Shown here: piece after piece, positions 35,401 to 41,690 of the stretch
How positions within the stretch are numbered: position 1 is the stretch's first letter
Layout of the letters: each line of letters opens with the position of its first letter
Assembly: GCF_000485595.1 (NCBI RefSeq)
Contig: NW_014578096.1
Coordinates: 45,306-88,297 of the forward strand
DNA: 42,992 bases
Direction: 5' to 3'
Source: Priapulus caudatus
Lineage: Eukaryota > Priapulida > Priapulimorpha > Priapulimorphida > Priapulidae
Made by a program: the position numbers and the translations under genes
Notes under the pieces: model-generated
Database searches by the model: none
Told to the model about the DNA's origin: nothing
The model's input: the letters and a program-made list of their open reading frames with translations, nothing else

Positions 35401-36103
35401 AGATTGATCATATGTGTGACAAAATTATACTCTACGCATAATAAAAGGTTATTCCCATAAAAATACCACACACGTTTTGACGTCGGAATGTGTAAAACAT
35501 CTTAAATGACCGTGAGTCGAGCTCACCGACGTCCAGGCGGTTGACCAGTGCCCGTTTCTACGGCCGTAACTGTAAGATTGTAATAGAAACATGACAGTTT
35601 ATTACTGCCACAGGAGTATTCTGCGGAGAAGAGTTTCTTACCTGATGCGGCGCTAATCTGAACCAAGTGTCGACGACGATACGAAGACGTGCCTCGTGGT
35701 ACTTATGCGTTGTCTTCACGGACAGAAAAACGTCGTCTAAGTGTGTAGATGTGCTGCTTTTATTCGTCTGTTCCATCGCGACACGCGCGTCTGCAGTCGT
35801 TTCATTTATAGATAACACACGAGAAACATTTTCATGTTTCTTTGCCACTTCTTGTTCGTATTTGTCATCTAATGGCTGCACACCGTCATCAGAGTATAAT
35901 TTATTCTGCGTTTGCTCCAGTTTGAAGTGGTGGAAAGTCGATGAGAAAGCGCAGTCCGCCGCCGGGCCATTGCATAGGGGTGATGCACCCACAGCGTTTA
36001 TCCCAATAGGTAGAAGCAAAGTTTGATATAAGGTCGTCCACAGAAACATAGGGAATACGATCAGAGTAATTCCCAGTAAACCATTCGTTACTGAGAGCCT
36101 CAT
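6766..36103 (-). CDS. fng: Fringe, beta-1,3-N-acetylglucosaminyltransferase, complete gene (8 coding exons)
   Basis: Fringe adds GlcNAc to O-fucose on Notch EGF repeats in the Golgi and so tunes Delta versus Serrate/Jagged signalling. CDS = complement of 6766..6823, 7251..7428, 7785..7855, 8365..8450, 8722..8866, 9162..9264, 14067..14115 and 35642..36103. All introns are GT..AG and every phase agrees. Total 1152 nt, 383 residues, close to vertebrate Lunatic fringe and Drosophila Fringe. Order: short cytosolic tail (1-8), signal anchor (about 9-34), variable stem with N-glycosylation sequons at N92, N100 and N114, catalytic domain from about 122. Visible landmarks are VKTT (129-132), FFTDKDD, the Cys pair in [14 protein letters not shown], the DDD metal/UDP motif at 211-213, [25 protein letters not shown] and the C-terminal IHC..YP. 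No frameshift or stop occurs. The start is chosen for a type II topology; the frame is open further upstream (ATG at 36334). Confidence 0.96.
7251..7428 (-). CDS. fng: fringe exon 7
   Basis: 178 nt encoding residues about 306-364. It includes [10 protein letters not shown] and DQLTFSYG, typical of the late catalytic domain, and ends in NDPT plus a split Arg codon. The acceptor is TTGGAAACAG and the donor AG/GTATGC. Confidence 0.95.
7785..7855 (-). CDS. fng: fringe exon 6
   Basis: 71 nt encoding [11 protein letters not shown] then the family motif [11 protein letters not shown]. The acceptor is GTTCCAG and the donor G/GTAAGT. The first half is diverged from other Fringes, which have a Gly-Gly-x-Phe segment here, but the frame and the PDD motif are clear. 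Confidence 0.94.
7919..8017. repeat. (CA)n microsatellite in fringe intron 5
   Basis: CGCA units, then a long CA run. A TA run follows at about 8062-8102. Confidence 0.95.
8022..8064. repeat. Palindrome family member 3 (fringe intron 5)
   Basis: Arms 8022-8040 and 8046-8064 pair at 18 of 19 positions with a 5-base loop. The arm reads TATCAGGAGTAGATAATAG. It is flanked by TA dinucleotides on both sides. Confidence 0.9.
8111..8157. repeat. Palindrome family member 4 (fringe intron 5)
   Basis: Arms 8111-8132 and 8136-8157 pair at 21 of 22 positions around a 3-base loop. The arm starts ATCAAGAGTCCATAA. Relative to member 1 the changed bases are changed in both arms. Confidence 0.9.
8244..8296. 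repeat. Palindrome family member 5 (fringe intron 5)
   Basis: The right arm ends in CTATTATGGACTCTTGAT, the same as member 4. The left arm contains TCAAGAGTG then AGAGTCGATAATAG, as if a few bases were duplicated in that arm only. Confidence 0.8.
8365..8450 (-). CDS. fng: fringe exon 5
   Basis: 86 nt in phase 0 encoding [20 protein letters not shown] and onward. The [10 protein letters not shown] segment is a hallmark of the Fringe catalytic domain. The acceptor is TTTTACAG and the donor AG/GTGAGA. Confidence 0.96.
8722..8866 (-). CDS. fng: fringe exon 4 (catalytic DDD motif)
   Basis: 145 nt encoding the catalytic core: [16 protein letters not shown], then a GKPSI segment. The DDD triplet (residues 211-213) binds the metal ion and the UDP-GlcNAc diphosphate in this family and is intact. 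The acceptor is GATAAACAG and the donor ACA/GTGAGT. Confidence 0.97.
9061..9099. repeat. (TAA)n/(TTA)n palindromic microsatellite
   Basis: A TAA run changes into a TTA run, giving a self-complementary tract in fringe intron 3, close to exon 3. Confidence 0.85.
9162..9264 (-). CDS. fng: fringe exon 3
   Basis: 103 nt encoding [20 protein letters not shown], then [15 protein letters not shown]. It matches the family pattern of two spaced Cys before the DDD region. The acceptor is TTCCCCAG and the donor AA/GTATGT. Confidence 0.95.
9939..10072. repeat. (TA)n(GT)n compound microsatellite
   Basis: TA dinucleotides pass into GT and GTGC units with scattered CpG. It causes short opposing open frames that are not genes. 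Confidence 0.95.
10162..10276. repeat. 23-bp minisatellite, exactly 5 copies
   Basis: The unit is an AT half containing the palindrome TTAATTAA joined to a GC half GAGGCGCTGT. Copies start at 10162, 10185, 10208, 10231 and 10254 and are identical. There are no unique spacers, so it is not a CRISPR array. Confidence 0.97.
11111..11141. repeat. (AC)n followed by a G homopolymer
   Basis: About ten AC units are followed by nine G. Confidence 0.9.
13557..13586. repeat. (GA)n microsatellite
   Basis: A purine run of GA units ending in GGGGGAGAG. Confidence 0.9.
14067..14115 (-). CDS. fng: fringe exon 2
   Basis: 49 nt encoding [16 protein letters not shown] plus the first base of a Gly codon. It matches the Fringe FIFTD-x-D strand. 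The acceptor is TTTTTCAG and the donor G/GTAAGT. It is isolated between introns of 21.5 and 4.8 kb but fits both phases. Confidence 0.94.
15964..16001. repeat. Perfect 38-bp palindrome, family member 6
   Basis: Two 19-base arms with no loop. The arm reads CAAGAGCAGATAATACACA. Compared with the GGAGTAG arms of members 1 and 3, the AGAGCAG variant is matched by CTGCTCT in the other arm. Confidence 0.95.
16382..16690. repeat. (ACTC)n/(GCTC)n/(CCGT)n tetranucleotide array with a 10-N gap
   Basis: Tetranucleotide units run CCGT/CCGC, then GCTC, then ACTC. A run of ten N lies at 16559-16568. The sequence left of the gap (TCCGTCCGCCCGCTCGCTCG, then ACAAACTCATTC, then ACTC units) reappears right of it, so the gap may join two overlapping reads of one array. 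Confidence 0.9.
17398..17428. repeat. 12-bp perfect stem-loop
   Basis: Arms 17398-17409 (GTCCGTGCAATC) and 17417-17428 (GATTGCACGGAC) with a 7-base loop. It is isolated and of unknown role. Confidence 0.6.
18079..18220. repeat. GA-rich low-complexity tract
   Basis: Purine-rich GAGA and GAAAG units on the + strand. Confidence 0.85.
20400..21110. repeat. Degenerate GT/CpG array rich in TGCGTG and CACGTG
   Basis: About 0.7 kb of imperfect TGCG, GTAC and CACGTG words, almost all alternating purine-pyrimidine, with no fixed unit length. Several frames stay open on both strands because the words lack stops. A similar array of the opposite strand sense (CA-rich on +) lies at 38886-39910. It could adopt Z-DNA and is CpG-dense. 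Confidence 0.85.
22453..22495. repeat. Palindrome family member 7 (decayed)
   Basis: Arms 22453-22462 (CAAGAGCGTA) and 22486-22495 (TACGCTCTTG) pair perfectly. The inner part is diverged. Flanking ATAAC occurs on both sides. Confidence 0.7.
22827..22943. repeat. (GA)n microsatellite
   Basis: Long imperfect GA run with AGA and GGA interruptions. Confidence 0.95.
23050..23178. repeat. (TA)n tract with ATAGTATATA variants
   Basis: AT-only alternating sequence, largely self-complementary. The preceding and following kilobases show no gene. Confidence 0.85.
24530..24575. repeat. (GTGC)n microsatellite
   Basis: GCGC then GTGC units in perfect tandem. Confidence 0.95.
25262..25380. repeat. (GAT)n trinucleotide repeat
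   Basis: GAT units with GAC and AAT variants. On the - strand it reads as poly-Ile, which is an artefact of the repeat. Confidence 0.95.
26806..26945. repeat. (GCA)n trinucleotide repeat
   Basis: Imperfect GCA/GGC units. All frames read as homopolymer-like protein (Ala, Ser or Gln; Leu on the other strand). No flanking exon signals or domain are seen, so I treat it as intronic simple sequence. Confidence 0.85.
28112..28245. repeat. (TAC)n then (TAA)n trinucleotide repeats
   Basis: TAC/CTA units, a short unique gap, then TAC units passing into TAA units. Confidence 0.95.
28685..28735. repeat. (TC)n microsatellite
   Basis: TC dinucleotide run with a CGCG interruption. Confidence 0.95.
30600..30690. 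repeat. Dispersed repeat, copy 1 (second copy at 34409)
   Basis: About 90 bases starting AAATATTACACATTATCATC recur at 34409-34498 in the same orientation with about six mismatches. The sharp ends suggest a mobile-element fragment. No coding content. Confidence 0.85.
30768..30795. other. (TA)n followed by a 10-N assembly gap
   Basis: A TA run ends in ten N at 30786-30795. The true length of the repeat is unknown. Confidence 0.95.
32003..32048. repeat. Palindrome family member 8
   Basis: Arms 32003-32021 and 32030-32048 pair at 18 of 19 positions with an 8-base loop. The arm reads ATCTGAAGTAGATAATAGG. The GAAGTAG variant is matched by CTACTTC in the other arm. Confidence 0.9.
32231..32420. 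repeat. (TC)n array with CGCTCTTTGTCGC interruptions
   Basis: A long TC run is broken three times by nearly the same CGCTCTTTGTCG motif, giving a higher-order repeat. Open frames here (Ser/Leu or Arg/Glu) are artefacts. Confidence 0.95.
33413..33560. repeat. Two imperfect hairpins, possible distant palindrome-family relatives
   Basis: AGAGTCC at 33414-33420 pairs with GGACTCT at 33451-33457. Further on, CAGGAGTGAATAAT at 33490 and ATTCACTACC near 33551 enclose an inner stem TAGAGATA/TATCTCTA. The CAGGAGTG-ATAAT start resembles the arm of family member 2. Confidence 0.5.
34409..34498. repeat. Dispersed repeat, copy 2 (first copy at 30600)
   Basis: Same orientation as 30600-30690, with about 93% identity by eye. 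Confidence 0.85.
34626..34645. repeat. 20-bp near-palindrome ACCGGTTTC-TG-GAAACCGGT
   Basis: Nine-base perfect arms around TG. It lies 30 bases before the GC-rich direct repeat. TTCTGGAAA fits a STAT/GAS-like core, but there is no evidence of use. Confidence 0.5.
34674..34846. repeat. GC-rich direct repeat, copy 1, with ERE-like palindrome
   Basis: 173 bases recur at 35268-35432 with few mismatches and one 8-base deletion. A third, inverted partial copy lies at 35514-35540. GGTCAAGGTGACC at 34747-34759 is a perfect GGTCAnnnTGACC palindrome, the consensus estrogen receptor element. In copy 2 the left half is changed to AGTCG. The repeat is much more GC-rich than its surroundings and lies within 1 kb of fringe exon 1. 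Confidence 0.9.
35268..35432. repeat. GC-rich direct repeat, copy 2
   Basis: Same orientation as 34674-34846. It lacks CTACCCGT near its start. It shares the tail GTGAGATTGAAAATTGAGAT and TGATCATATGTGTGACAAAA. Confidence 0.92.
35514..35540. repeat. GC-rich repeat, inverted partial copy 3
   Basis: 27 bases ending ACCGACGTCCAGGCGG are the reverse complement, with two mismatches, of the CCGCCTGGACGTCGGT segment of copies 1 and 2. With copy 2 it could form a hairpin 100 bases from exon 1. Confidence 0.75.
35642..36103 (-). CDS. fng: fringe exon 1 (signal anchor, stem, start of catalytic domain)
   Basis: 462 nt, 154 codons. It starts MRLSVTNG, then a hydrophobic segment to about residue 34 (Golgi signal anchor), an acidic, variable stem with sequons NVS, NET and NKS, and then [20 protein letters not shown], the conserved start of the Fringe domain. 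The donor CAG/GTAAGA at 35641 is in phase 0. The start at 36103 is preferred because it gives a short cytosolic tail directly before the anchor. The frame is open upstream: an ATG at 36118 adds five residues and one at 36334 adds 77. An AG in TACTGCAG near 36150 could be an acceptor for a 5' UTR exon. Confidence 0.93.
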
Positions 36104-36664
36104 TGTGACGATAAGCATGATGTCATATACAAAAACGTTAACGTAAGACTGCAGTACTCGTCCACGACGGTTCGACACAACAAGTCGGTAGCGTGCCTGC
36201 CTACAAACTGCTCCTGCTACGCCGTGCACCAACAACTTAGCCACCGGGTCAGAAATCCACAACAGTGGCGCCACCATCGCAAAAGCGCAAACGATAGAAC
36301 GCGGAAATGGCTGGTACATCGGCGATTTTTGCATTACGGGGTGTCTAGTGGCTCCGCCTCGTGTCTACATCTGCTAGAACTGATTATGGTGGTGAATAAC
36401 AACAGTGGTTGCTCTGATATCAGTGAGAACTTTATAATTAAGAAAGTTCTATTCGCAACGATCTTTAGAAAAATTAAATTACACTTAAGAACTACTCGCG
36501 AAAGCACATATTCGCTCGTTACGCTGATGAGACTACGATGATTTCTCTAAATCCCGGCCCGATTCATAGTATATCTCTTAGTAAAATATTGACTTGATAC
36601 GAAGACAATAATACAAGGATCCTGTTACTAACATAACATTTTCTGTCCCGGTATTTTCATTTCT

Positions 36665-36801
36665 ATATAAAACACTTTATACACATCTTTTAATAAATTG
36701 TTTTTCTCTTCAAATTAAGGCTAATATAATATACGGAACCCGCTTAATACGATTTTTTTTTCTTTGGCCTGTCAGTTTCGTACTAACGGGGTGCGACTGT
36801 A
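36665..36801 (-). mobile_element. Pogo/Tigger-like terminal fragment, copy 1
   Basis: On the - strand the end reads TACAGTCGCACCCCGTTAGT, like the CAGT...CCCGTTA terminal repeats of pogo/Tigger elements, with a TA target dinucleotide. An inner motif (CCCGCTTAATACGA) pairs with the terminal CGTTAGTACGA. No transposase frame is present. A second copy follows at 36905-37052. Confidence 0.5.
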
Positions 36802-36904
36802 GTAATGAATAGTAGTAATTGAATGAAGAGTTTAGGCTTTGCAGTAATTGTATCTATTTGTGAACAATTTAACGCTACTAAAGTTCTTAATTATACATAT
36901 AAAC

Positions 36905-37052
36905 CTATATAAAATACCTTGTACACACCTTGTAATCCATTATTTTTTCTTTGTTAATTTGGGGCTAATGTTGAAGTGGTTAATACGAAACCCGCTTAAT
37001 ACAATTATTTTTCTTTGGTCCGTCAGTTTTCCACTAACGGGGGTTGACTGTA
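36905..37052 (-). mobile_element. Pogo/Tigger-like terminal fragment, copy 2
   Basis: A direct, diverged repeat of 36665-36801 at about 250-base offset. On the - strand the terminus reads TACAGTCAACCCCCGTTAGT. Both copies are followed by GTAGTAATGA on the + strand, so the pair could be a tandem duplication rather than two insertions. Confidence 0.5.
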
Positions 37053-37157
37053 GTAATGATTCTTGGAAAAATGTAGGCAAACGCTTCGCAGTAATGGTTT
37101 ATATCCTCCGCACGTAATGTAGCGGAACGTATTGTTTTCGCGCCGTTTGTTTGTTTG

Positions 37158-37212
<55 letters not shown>

Positions 37213-37240
37213 GCGTGTGCGTGGTGTGTGCGTGGGTGCC
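37158..37240. repeat. (GT)n microsatellite
   Basis: A pure GT run passing into GTGC and GTCT units. Confidence 0.97.
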
Positions 37241-37462
37241 GTGTGTCTGTCTGTCTGTCTGCTCGATATTATTTCCAACCGCTAGACGTTAGAACTATCA
37301 CATTGGTCAGTGGTGCATTGGACCTTAGGGGCGGCTGGAACCGCGTATTGATTTTGAGTGACTTATTCACCGAGAATATATGCCGACTTAGAATGCAGGA
37401 GGGGCGGTTTGGAATGAAGAGAACAAGGTCAAGGTTAATGGTTCGACATATTGATGAATGGA

Positions 37463-37735
37463 TTAGATAGATGGAATAGATAGATATACTAGGATAGATA
37501 GAGTAGATAGATAGATAGAAGATAGATAGATAGAATATATAGATAGATAGATAGGATAGATAGATAGATAGATAGATAGATATGATTTTGGGGGGCGGTA
37601 GGGATAGATGTAAACGCGAATCCACGATAGATAGATAAGATAGATAGATATCGATAGATAAGATAGATAGATAGATAGATAAGATAAGATAAGGATAGAC
37701 TAGATAGATAGATAGATAGATAGATAGAAAAATAT
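37463..37735. repeat. (GATA)n tetranucleotide array
   Basis: GATA/ATAG units interrupted once near 37590-37620 by unique sequence. It gives false Ser/Tyr/Ile/Leu frames on the - strand. Confidence 0.97.
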
Positions 37736-38135
37736 GATGAGATATGGGCGCTGAGTGGCGGAGGTGCAGCGTGGGGGAGGACTTGATTCCACAGCCAGCG
37801 CGTGTGCCTTGGCGAATCCACTGCAAGGTTACGTGAGCTACTGTTATGCCGCTTCATTAGCCTGTGGTTGCGTGTTTTTTGTAAGTGGTACAGCCAGCGC
37901 GCACTACGCAGAAGTGAACTGGGCATCGTGCATGTTTTCCAGGGAGATTTTCCATTTAGATTTTTAAATATGTTTTTTAAACATTTAACCAAACAATAAC
38001 AAAAAGCAAAGTGTTAGAATCGAGACGCTGATGCGGTAGGAATGTAAGCATGAAACATTTCAGTGGCCGAGATTCCGTATAACAGCGCCTAGAAGTTATG
38101 CGGATACAACAGAACGCCAACTAACTCAATTACTT

Positions 38136-38460
38136 CTATAGATATATTCTTGGATTCACCTTCGGATCACTAAGTGGTCGCGTGATCGCTGATTTGGTTA
38201 TTTCGGTAGCCGAATGTTTTCGTTGGGCCTTGTTGAAAGATTTGGGAGTACTGGTGTCTACGGTCCGCTTTTTATGTTCTTTAAGGGCGGGTTTCAATTT
38301 GCGGCCGGTTTCTCCAATATAACTTTTTTCACACATTGCACAGGGTATCTTGTAGACACAGTCTGTAATGTTGTGTGTATCTGTTCTGTTCTTCGGGTGA
38401 ACTAAATTCCTTTTTAATGTCTCAAAGCGGTTCTAACCGTTTGTTTGGCATCACAAAGTA
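38136..38460 (-). pseudogene. Penelope-like retroelement fragment, GIY-YIG endonuclease region
   Basis: On the - strand the open frame (38432 down to 38136) reads NLVHPKNRTD, ITDCVYKIPCAMCEKSYIGE, then TGRKLKPALKEHKKR and HSATEITKSAI. This matches the linker and GIY-YIG domain of Penelope-like elements: VHPKD, a CxxC finger, YIGETGR, EH and HKSAI. Upstream, a related reading (AKQTVRTALR) continues in another frame past a stop at 38433-38435, so the copy is frameshifted. No reverse transcriptase domain is present. It is a dead 5'-truncated fragment. Confidence 0.75.
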
Positions 38461-38495
38461 CTGGCGATATTATGCGTGACGTGTCTTGTTATGGT

Positions 38496-38531
38496 ATAGT
38501 ATGGTATAGTATGGTATGTATGGTATTCTTG
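38496..38531. repeat. Short (TATGGTATAG)n tandem repeat
   Basis: About three and a half 10-base units next to the Penelope fragment. Confidence 0.8.
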
Positions 38532-38586
38532 GTATGGTAAGTCTATGTATAGGTGGGGGCGGAGTGACGTCACTTCCCCTTAAGGG

Positions 38587-38788
38587 CCGGACACACTAGG
38601 CGATTAAATCGGGCGATTAATCGTGGGGCGATAAATGCCCTGAATGCGCCTAGTTGATCCACTCAATCAGCCGCGGAATTTTCATCGCCCGATTTATCGC
38701 ATAGATGCAATAACGATTTTGATATTAATCGGGCGATGTTTTCGTCGCCCGATTTTGTCGTCCGAATTTCATCGCCTAGTGTGTCCGG
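38587..38788. mobile_element. 202-bp MITE with 18-bp perfect terminal inverted repeats
   Basis: Ends CCGGACACACTAGGCGAT (38587-38604) and ATCGCCTAGTGTGTCCGG (38771-38788). The interior is built from several ATCGGGCGAT and ATCGCCCGAT words in both orientations, as in subterminal transposase-binding repeats. There is no coding content and no clear target duplication. A partial relative (GGCGATTTTGTCGCCG then CGCTAGTGTGTAAAGGCC) lies at about 39909-39964. Confidence 0.8.
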
Positions 38789-38885
38789 GGGCCGAGCGAT
38801 AAGCATCGCCGCGATTGAGCAATTCATCAGCCAATCAGAGTTTGTTGCAATATACTGACGTAATAGTATGTCATTTCATGGTATA

Positions 38886-39910
38886 GGATGGCACGCACGC
38901 AACGCACCGTCTACGGTGCACATTGCACGCACAATCACTCATGCACAGTGCCGTGTACGTGCCGCAGCACGCACGCACGCATGCACGCACGTGGTTACGT
39001 GCAAACGCCCGCAACGGGGCGCGCACGTTACGTGCACATGGCATGCACGCAGTGCACGGGCAACGTGTACTGCACACACACGCATGCGTAACGGAACGCA
39101 CGCACAGGGGGGGCATGCACACACGTGTACCTCACACGCTGCCGGCTGACACACACCGCACGCGACGCACAAGCACGAACGTGTACCTGCATACGACGAC
39201 GGCAGGCACGTACGCACGCACGCATGACGCAGGATGAAAGTGCAAACGCAGCGCAGGCAAGCGTACGCACGCACAGCGATGGCACGGACAGGTGAAACGT
39301 GCACACGCAGGCACGGCACACACGGCACGCAGCACGCACGTGTAACGTTCACAGCGCACCAGCTGCGACAGCACAGCGCGACCTCGTTCGCGTCGCAACG
39401 CAACGCGATGTACGCAGCGTGTAAGTGACACGCCGCACGCAGCGCACGAACGACACGGTACGTACACACGCACGCCACGCACAGACGCACACAGTGTACT
39501 TGCACCGTACGCACGCACGCACGCGCGCAAGCGTGTACGTACACAAGCGGCACGGTACGGTGCAGCGACGCACGGTGTACGTGCACGAGCAGCACATGCC
39601 CAGTTCGAGGGGCAAGGCGGACAGATGCAGCTGGTCGGGTACGCAGGCACTGGTCACTACTGCCGTCGACGCACGTAGTACGTGGGAGAGGCCACGGCGA
39701 CCAGCCTCGACCGTATAAGGTGCAAGACAGGCACACACGGCACGCAGCAAGTAGAGGAGAGAATACGCACGCAACGCAGCACACGCCACGCATGCGGACA
39801 CGGCAAGTTTTACATAACACACGGTCACCGCACGGTTGCGACATGAATCACGGAGGTGTAGGCAGACACGATATGGCCACGCGCGTCTACGTGCACATGC
39901 ATGCGCGACT
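38886..39910. repeat. Degenerate CA/CpG array rich in GCACGCA and GTACGTGC
   Basis: About 1 kb of imperfect ACGC, GCAC, GTAC and CGTG words. It resembles the 20400-21110 array in opposite strand sense. It supports a 301-codon Cys-rich frame on the - strand and several others, all caused by stop-free CpG words. Confidence 0.85.
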
Positions 39911-39964
39911 TATTCACCGGCGATTTTGTCGCCGCGGATTTAATGCGCGCTAGTGTGTAAAGGC
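39909..39964. repeat. Partial relative of the 38587 MITE
   Basis: CACCGGCGATTTTGTCGCCG followed by CGCTAGTGTGTAAAGGCC resembles one end of a CACACTAG-type inverted-repeat element. The opposite end is not seen, unless it is the left end at 38587, in which case the CA/CpG array lies inside one larger element. Confidence 0.45.
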
Positions 39965-40274
39965 CGAGGTTAGTAACCCGTTCGATGACCCTAGAACGAT
40001 GAAACGCCATATCCGAGTCGCTGCTGCGGTACGTACCTGCTGGTCCACTGTCTTCGATGTCAACGTCGACCGCCGACAAACGCCCGTTGGTGACTCACTC
40101 AGTCTGGAGGTGGACAGCTATATGTAGGTAGAATATTACAATCTTTGGNCTAATACATATTTGTGAATGCGCCTCTGTTTGTCTGTTCTCGATGCAAATC
40201 AATACGGAGCACTCTAGAAATGTCTCCGAGGTCATCTAAACCAAAAAACAACAAAAAAACGGAAAATATACTGG

Positions 40275-40940
40275 CCCCTGCAGCAGCAGCCAAACACATG
40301 TACATTAGCATAGCGGGTCTACCTGCTCTGTGGCATTGCTCCTCCACACGTTAGACGAATGGCTTCATCCTAAGTAGAGAAACTTAATCAAGAAAATCAC
40401 CCTCGCCACCCGCTCTTCCATTATGAAACAGTACAGAAGATACTAAAGTCCAGGCACAGTTTCATCCACGCGGTTCAACCCCTGGATGGCAACCTCCAAA
40501 ACTACAGGCTCGCCCAACGGGCAAATCATCTTCAGGCAAGCCAACATAAGCTTTCACTCAGACCCCAGGAATCCCTCCCACCCGGAGCCAACGAGGTATG
40601 GCCGACGTGGTTATGCCTAAATCGCGTCAGGACAGGGTTTGGTCGATGCAGGGCACTCATGCAGAAATAGGGATACACTGAAGATGGCCCAACCGAATGC
40701 GACTCCGGAGAGGACCAGACTATGGGAAATCTCCTGAAATGCCCCCTATTACCAGAGCCCTGTAGCCCTGGAGACCTTGAGGCTTTCAACCATGCACCGT
40801 GCCAAGTCCTGGGTGCTGCAGTGGCTAGGCCGAGTGTAGTGCAGTAACCCGAGAAGACGAAGAAGAAAAAGAAGAAGAAGAAGAAGAAGAAGAAGAAGAA
40901 GAAGAAGAAGAAGAAGAAGAAGAAGAAGAAGAAGAAAAAG
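40275..40940 (+). mobile_element. Non-LTR retrotransposon (LINE) 3' fragment with (AAG)n tail
   Basis: Degenerate + strand frame. It shows LLCGIAPPHVRR (about 40325-40360), HPLFHYETVQKILKSRHSF, then ANEVWPTWLCLNRVRTGFGR (about 40589-40650) and EDQTMGNLLKCPLLPEP (about 40710-40760). These match the C-terminal end of a common LINE ORF2: the RIAPPxxRR block, the LNRxRTGxGR block and the CxCG-xxQT-x-x-H-L-x-x-C finger. Here the finger has lost a Cys and its His. Stops interrupt the frame. An AAG run (40856-40940) looks like the 3' tail. Confidence 0.7.
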
Positions 40941-40946
40941 CATAGC

Positions 40947-41215
40947 GGGGAACCGAGGGTGTGATGCTATGAGAAAATTGAATACTCTAGATTGGATTTT
41001 ACCAAGCACACATGCTGTGGACCCGCCCGGCTCCACTTTGAACGTATAAGAACGGCCGAAGAAAATTCTCTTGGCCGTCAACGGTGATCAACGAACGAGC
41101 GACATCTACCTGTACAATAATGTAGGCATAGCAGGGAACACAGAGCGTGATGCTGCGAGCAAAGAGAATATTATAGATAGGATTCTACCAAGCACACGTA
41201 CTGCCGGCCCGCCTC
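40947..41215 (+). pseudogene. Two tandem copies of a possible LINE RNase H tail
   Basis: 40947-41035 and 41131-41215 are diverged direct repeats. The second reads VGIAGNTERDAASKENIIDR, close to the RNase H end HVGIAGNERADALAKEA of many non-LTR elements. The first reads GNRGCDAMRKLNTLDWILPS. Both then read ILPST. They are short and decayed, so the family is uncertain. Confidence 0.4.
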
Positions 41216-41645
41216 TCGGGCCGTCGGTTCCTAGATCATTAAAATGGTCGCGATGCATGTGTTGTGTATTTTATTGCGTTAAAATTTCTTTTTACACATT
41301 CTGATAGATTACCGCTGCGGGCAGAGTTTGCCATCATTACCTTGAGCGATTATCTCTCGTCTCCGTATTCCATTTACGGTTGTGAATTTTATCCTGCAGA
41401 TGGCAGCACTTAACTGGAACGAGTATTCAACCACAGTTCTTTACGATCTTTATGATCTTAATATATTATTTATGTATTATGCCCATGTAAATGTAGCATT
41501 TTATCGTTTAAACGATTTTGCCCTGTATTTTTCGAGTCCATCTTCCCATCAAGCAGGAGCCTTATAAATATCGCAAGAACTATTATTGAGTTCTGGAAAC
41601 AAGTATAATTCTTTCCTAATACTCAAGGGTTATTCGCGTATATTC

Positions 41646-41680
<35 letters not shown>

Positions 41681-41690
41681 ATATATACAT
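41646..41690. repeat. (AAAT)n microsatellite
   Basis: About ten AAAT units inside the right duplicated block, absent from the left block. Confidence 0.95.

Larger units (their letters stand above)
14116..35641 (-). other. fringe intron 1 (21.5 kb)
   Basis: I find no protein or RNA gene supported inside this intron on either strand. It is filled with microsatellites, a degenerate GT/CpG array (20400-21110), palindrome family members (15964, 22453, 32003), a related hairpin region (33413-33560), a dispersed repeat pair (30600 and 34409) and a GC-rich repeat triplet (34674-35540) close to exon 1. Open frames of 60-190 codons arise from stop-free simple repeats. Stretches not listed separately show nothing I can name. 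Confidence 0.75.

Noticed and set aside
37269-37992. Tyr/Leu/Ser/Ile-rich membrane-like frames on the - strand
   Set aside because: A translation of the GATA array in two frames.
38939-39844. 301-codon Cys-rich open frame on the - strand
   Set aside because: It lies entirely in the CA/CpG array. Several other frames there are open too, on both strands, because the words lack stop codons. It has no domain, signal or splice context.
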